DNA of 64,000 nt. Origin: Acidobacteria bacterium AB60 (GTDB taxonomy: Bacteria; Acidobacteriota; Terriglobia; Terriglobales; Acidobacteriaceae). Within the stretch, counting starts at the first letter, position 1; every line of letters begins with the position of its first letter. Positions 61,460 to 64,000 of the stretch are shown here, one piece after another. The stretch spans positions 1,054,001 to 1,118,000 of the forward strand of contig VANK01000001.1 in assembly GCA_008682415.1 (NCBI GenBank), written 5' to 3'. The position numbers and the translations under genes were made by a program. The notes under the pieces were generated by a model. The model was not told the origin of the DNA, did not search any database, and saw only the letters and a list, made by a program, of their open reading frames with translations.

Positions 61460-63589
61460 TCACTGGATGCAACTGCTCGGATCCTCATTCGACTCGAGAG
61501 TCCTCAGCTTCTCCCAACGGGTATATTGTTCCCGTAAATCCGGATCCGGATTCACGTAATCCTCAAGCCAGAATCGAAACCAGTCCACAATGCCCTGCAT
61601 CGCAATCTGGCGGTCCATCGGGCGCTCGAGCAGGTGGCTACCGCCCGTTATGTCGATCAGTTCGACGGGCTTCTGCTGCATCTTGCCTGCGGCAAACCAT
61701 TCCCATTGGGCGAGGGAGTCCTCAATCGCGACCAGGCGGAGAGGAATGCAGACGCGGTTCAGGTGAAAGCTGGGCGACTCTCTCATCCACTGCTCCAGTC
61801 CGTCTCGACTGAAGGGAGTTTTGCCTCCGTTGTCCTCATTAAACTCGGTGAGTCTCTCGGCGATGTATTCGAAATATCCTGCATCGACTCCGTCGGTCAG
61901 CACCGCGGTTCGGAACTTCGGCTCGGAAACATGCGTCAGTAGATAGGACACGAACCACACTGTGCGACTGAACCCACTGATGCCCACTCGGTCGGGATCA
62001 ATCAACCCCCTCTCGGTTAGAACATGAATCAGTTGCTTATCACAATCGTTCGAGAACCTCCGAAACGACTGTTCCAAGTTGCTTCCAAGCGATCGGTCAC
62101 CGCCTACTTTGTCGTGGTCTGCGGGATTCGCAAACGTCTCCATCTGCGCGACGATCATGCCGGTGGCGGCGAGAGCCCGTGCTGCAAATCCGCTGCTCCA
62201 TTCATCTCGACCATCCATCGAGAAGCGCTTGGGGTCGAATCCGTGCGTCTGGACCACCAGGGGATATCGCTTGCCTGTCGCGTAATCCGGCGGAAGATAC
62301 ATTCCGGCAAGAACAGGGACGCCGTGGACCAAAAGGTGGAGGTCTTCCACCCGGCCAAATCTCAACTCCGAGAACTGCGGGTTGAGATCCATGATCACTG
62401 CGCTCCTCGTCGATCTTCGATTTTGGGCGATGATCTTCGGCGGTGTATTGAGATCCTCGTTAACCAGGATTTCGGGCTGGTCCGGATTTGCGGATGGCAG
62501 AGTCTGTTCCCATGCGTCCGAGCCAATACGTTTGATCGTCAAACTCGGCACCACAACCTCCGCGGGTAGCTCGCCCGCCGCTCTTTCAGCCCGTTCTTCT
62601 TCGGAGACTCCTTCCAGAGGCAGAAAGGTCTTCAGATAGACGGCGTGACTGTCCTGCGCCCACCTTAATGCCGCCGTGTAGATCGCCGGAGCATTCAGGA
62701 GTGGGTGGACAGACCGCCCGGAGCAGTCCAGCAGGAAATACTGAAAAACGGGAGCCGCACCTCCTAATGGCGGGGGGTTTCGGCTCCAGAAGCCCAATCC
62801 ATCGCTCTTGTACTCACCCCACGAGGGGCTGGTCCGGCGAAAAAAGGCCGTGAAACTGGCAAATTCACCGTTTGGAGAAAAGAAGATTCGCGTATAGGGA
62901 TTGATCTCGTGGTCTGCCGGATCATTCACCTCGACTTCGGCTTTGTCCTGGTAAAAGAGTCTCTCGGCGAAGACCGGCTGATTGAACTTGCCCGTCAGAA
63001 TCTGTTCCAGCGTCTGGTTCTCGACGACAACCCCGTGCATGCGCTGCTCCTCGGTAAGCGCAGGACCTTCGTCGGGTTTGGCGGAGAAAACGATTCTTTT
63101 GCCATCGGGACTGATATCGAATTGATCGACGCTGGTGGGATGATGAGTCCGCTCAGTCAGCCGTCGCGTTCCGATATTCAGCGTGAACACCTGCATTCGA
63201 CCAGGTTCACGAATACCGACAAAGGCGAGCGTTTGGCTATCTCTTAGCCACCTGACGCCACGAATGGCAGGGTCGTTGGAGCTTGTGGTCATCCGGATCA
63301 GGACCTGGGGGATCTCTGATTCGAATATCTTGCTTGTGGTGAAAAGACAAACCGAATAGATGTTCTCGTTCCTGGCCAGGTCTGCCTTTCGCAGGAGGAT
63401 CACGAAGTGTTTCCCGTCGGGCGAGAAATTCGCAATGTTCTCTGCGGCAGCGCCCAGCAGATAGTCGCCATCGGCCCACCGGGTCATCTCGATCGAGTCT
63501 TTGACTGTGATGTCCCTCTGTCCGCTCGCGCAGAGAGGAGTCGCGCTGGCGAGGACGAGGATGGCAGCTTGAAAGAAACGAAGTCGCAT
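61460..63589 (-). CDS. AtxE2-like lasso peptide isopeptidase
   Basis: The 709-residue protein has a signal peptide (FFQAAILVLASATPLCASG), a beta-propeller part (repeats such as SPDGKHFVILL, DISPDGKRIVFSA) and an S9-type hydrolase end. The catalytic serine is Ser541 in GISGFSRTVW, where GFSRT replaces the usual GxSYGG, as in AtxE2-type lasso isopeptidases. An Asp in VAIEDSLAQW and a His in GGSHLLERP complete the triad. AtxE2-type enzymes open the isopeptide bond of threaded lasso peptides. ATG at 63589 is chosen because GGAGG lies three bases upstream and it starts the signal peptide. It faces the biosynthetic operon and follows a TonB-receptor gene on its own strand. Confidence 0.85.
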   Translation of the reverse strand: MRLRFFQAAILVLASATPLCASGQRDITVKDSIEMTRWADGDYLLGAAAENIANFSPDGKHFVILLRKADLARNENIYSVCLFTTSKIFESEIPQVLIRMTTSSNDPAIRGVRWLRDSQTLAFVGIREPGRMQVFTLNIGTRRLTERTHHPTSVDQFDISPDGKRIVFSAKPDEGPALTEEQRMHGVVVENQTLEQILTGKFNQPVFAERLFYQDKAEVEVNDPADHEINPYTRIFFSPNGEFASFTAFFRRTSPSWGEYKSDGLGFWSRNPPPLGGAAPVFQYFLLDCSGRSVHPLLNAPAIYTAALRWAQDSHAVYLKTFLPLEGVSEEERAERAAGELPAEVVVPSLTIKRIGSDAWEQTLPSANPDQPEILVNEDLNTPPKIIAQNRRSTRSAVIMDLNPQFSELRFGRVEDLHLLVHGVPVLAGMYLPPDYATGKRYPLVVQTHGFDPKRFSMDGRDEWSSGFAARALAATGMIVAQMETFANPADHDKVGGDRSLGSNLEQSFRRFSNDCDKQLIHVLTERGLIDPDRVGISGFSRTVWFVSYLLTHVSEPKFRTAVLTDGVDAGYFEYIAERLTEFNEDNGGKTPFSRDGLEQWMRESPSFHLNRVCIPLRLVAIEDSLAQWEWFAAGKMQQKPVELIDITGGSHLLERPMDRQIAMQGIVDWFRFWLEDYVNPDPDLREQYTRWEKLRTLESNEDPSSCIQ

Positions 63590-63656
63590 AAACCTCCGGG
63601 CAAGGTTCGAGTTCCGGCCCGCGCGGGGCGGGCCAGGGAGCGTATTGATCGGCTTG

Positions 63657-64000
63657 TCAGAACAGAGCTTTGAGGGCGAATTGAAAGGACCGCGGGCCGC
63701 CCTGCTGGTATTGGGAGGCAAGGGAGCCGAGGCTCTGATTTAGCATTTTGGTCGACTGCCCGAAGGTGGCGTCGGTGAGGACAGGGTCTACATATCCGAA
63801 GTTCGGATGATTGACCAGATTGAAAGACTCGGCACGGAATTGGATTCGAACCCGATCGATTGGCCTGAACTCGCGGCGCACCGCCATGTTGAGTTGGGTT
63901 TCGCCAAAGCCGCGGGCGAAGTTCCTGGGAGCATTCCCAATGTTGCTTCCAGATGGAGTGGCAAATGCCGCCGGATTCAATCCCCTGCCCCCGGGGAGGT
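63657..64000 (-). CDS. Oar-like TonB-dependent receptor, C-terminal end only
   Basis: The frame is open to the right edge; only the last 114 residues are seen. They contain the typical end of Oar-like/carboxypeptidase-regulatory TonB receptors: LNPAAFATPSGSNIGNAPRN, DRVRIQFRAESFNLVNHPNF and the terminal FQFALKALF ending in Phe, a normal outer-membrane barrel end. Isopeptidase genes in proteobacterial lasso clusters lie next to TonB receptors that import lasso peptides, so this receptor may take up the product. It lies 67 bases before the isopeptidase start on the same strand. Confidence 0.88.
   Translation of the reverse strand, partial: LPGGRGLNPAAFATPSGSNIGNAPRNFARGFGETQLNMAVRREFRPIDRVRIQFRAESFNLVNHPNFGYVDPVLTDATFGQSTKMLNQSLGSLASQYQQGGPRSFQFALKALF

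Noticed and set aside
1..64000. CRISPR arrays, rRNA genes, intact prophage or integrase genes
   Set aside because: No regularly spaced repeats, rRNA sequence or recognisable integrase/transposase coding sequence was found by reading the window.

Overview
The window looks like chromosomal DNA of an Acidobacteriota (Terriglobia-type) soil bacterium. This is inferred from gene content rather than any marker gene: an ATPase-less MacB/FtsX-type permease of the acidobacterial ADOP kind, a beta-propeller/Y_Y_Y histidine kinase, very large secreted Ig-like/LamG and 'choice-of-anchor' proteins, an Oar-like TonB receptor, many one-off regulators and enzymes, and sparse operons separated by decayed intergenic DNA.

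Layout. 1-4.3 kb: the 5' part of a giant secreted modular protein (minus strand). 4.3-5.9 kb: no convincing gene. 5.9-13.3 kb: redox enzymes (SDR oxidoreductase; DUF899 protein with a 48-residue CxxC partner facing a LysR regulator; DUF4260 membrane protein; a paoCBA-type periplasmic aldehyde oxidoreductase operon). 13.5-28 kb: an accessory region with a remnant response regulator, two copies of a roughly 0.46-0.49 kb inverted duplication (15.37-15.85 and 27.10-27.55 kb), a truncated choice-of-anchor gene, a large histidine kinase plus NarL-type regulator pair, an intact glycine-rich choice-of-anchor protein, and an island of small zinc-ribbon, coiled-coil and pseudo-receiver proteins. 28-34.9 kb: GNAT, SnoaL-like, SRPBCC, YkgB-like and DJ-1/PfpI proteins, a broken GlxA-type regulator, a glyoxalase remnant and an XRE regulator. 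35-38.9 kb: class I ribonucleotide reductase nrdAB preceded by an adenosylcobalamin riboswitch. 39.1-39.8 kb: a scar where the 3' end of a ParB-like gene is joined to the 3' half of a tRNA-Leu, beside insertion-sequence-like repeats. 39.8-53 kb: HxlR regulator, ADOP permease, TetR/DUF308 pair with matching operators, six-hairpin glycosidase, two dienelactone hydrolases, a stand-alone ATP-dependent DNA ligase.

The main discovery is at 53.5-64 kb: a lasso-peptide-type RiPP cluster. A tightly overlapping operon encodes a PqqD-like recognition protein (B1), an aminoglycoside-phosphotransferase-fold kinase, a prolyl oligopeptidase, a transglutaminase-like leader peptidase (B2), an asparagine-synthetase-like cyclase (C) and, last, a 46-residue candidate precursor with a YxxPxI leader motif. 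An XRE/S24-like regulator lies upstream. Facing the operon are an AtxE2-like lasso isopeptidase and the end of an Oar-like TonB receptor, so the locus appears to contain production, modification, uptake and linearisation functions, with no ABC exporter. The kinase and the unusual precursor make it worth experimental attention.
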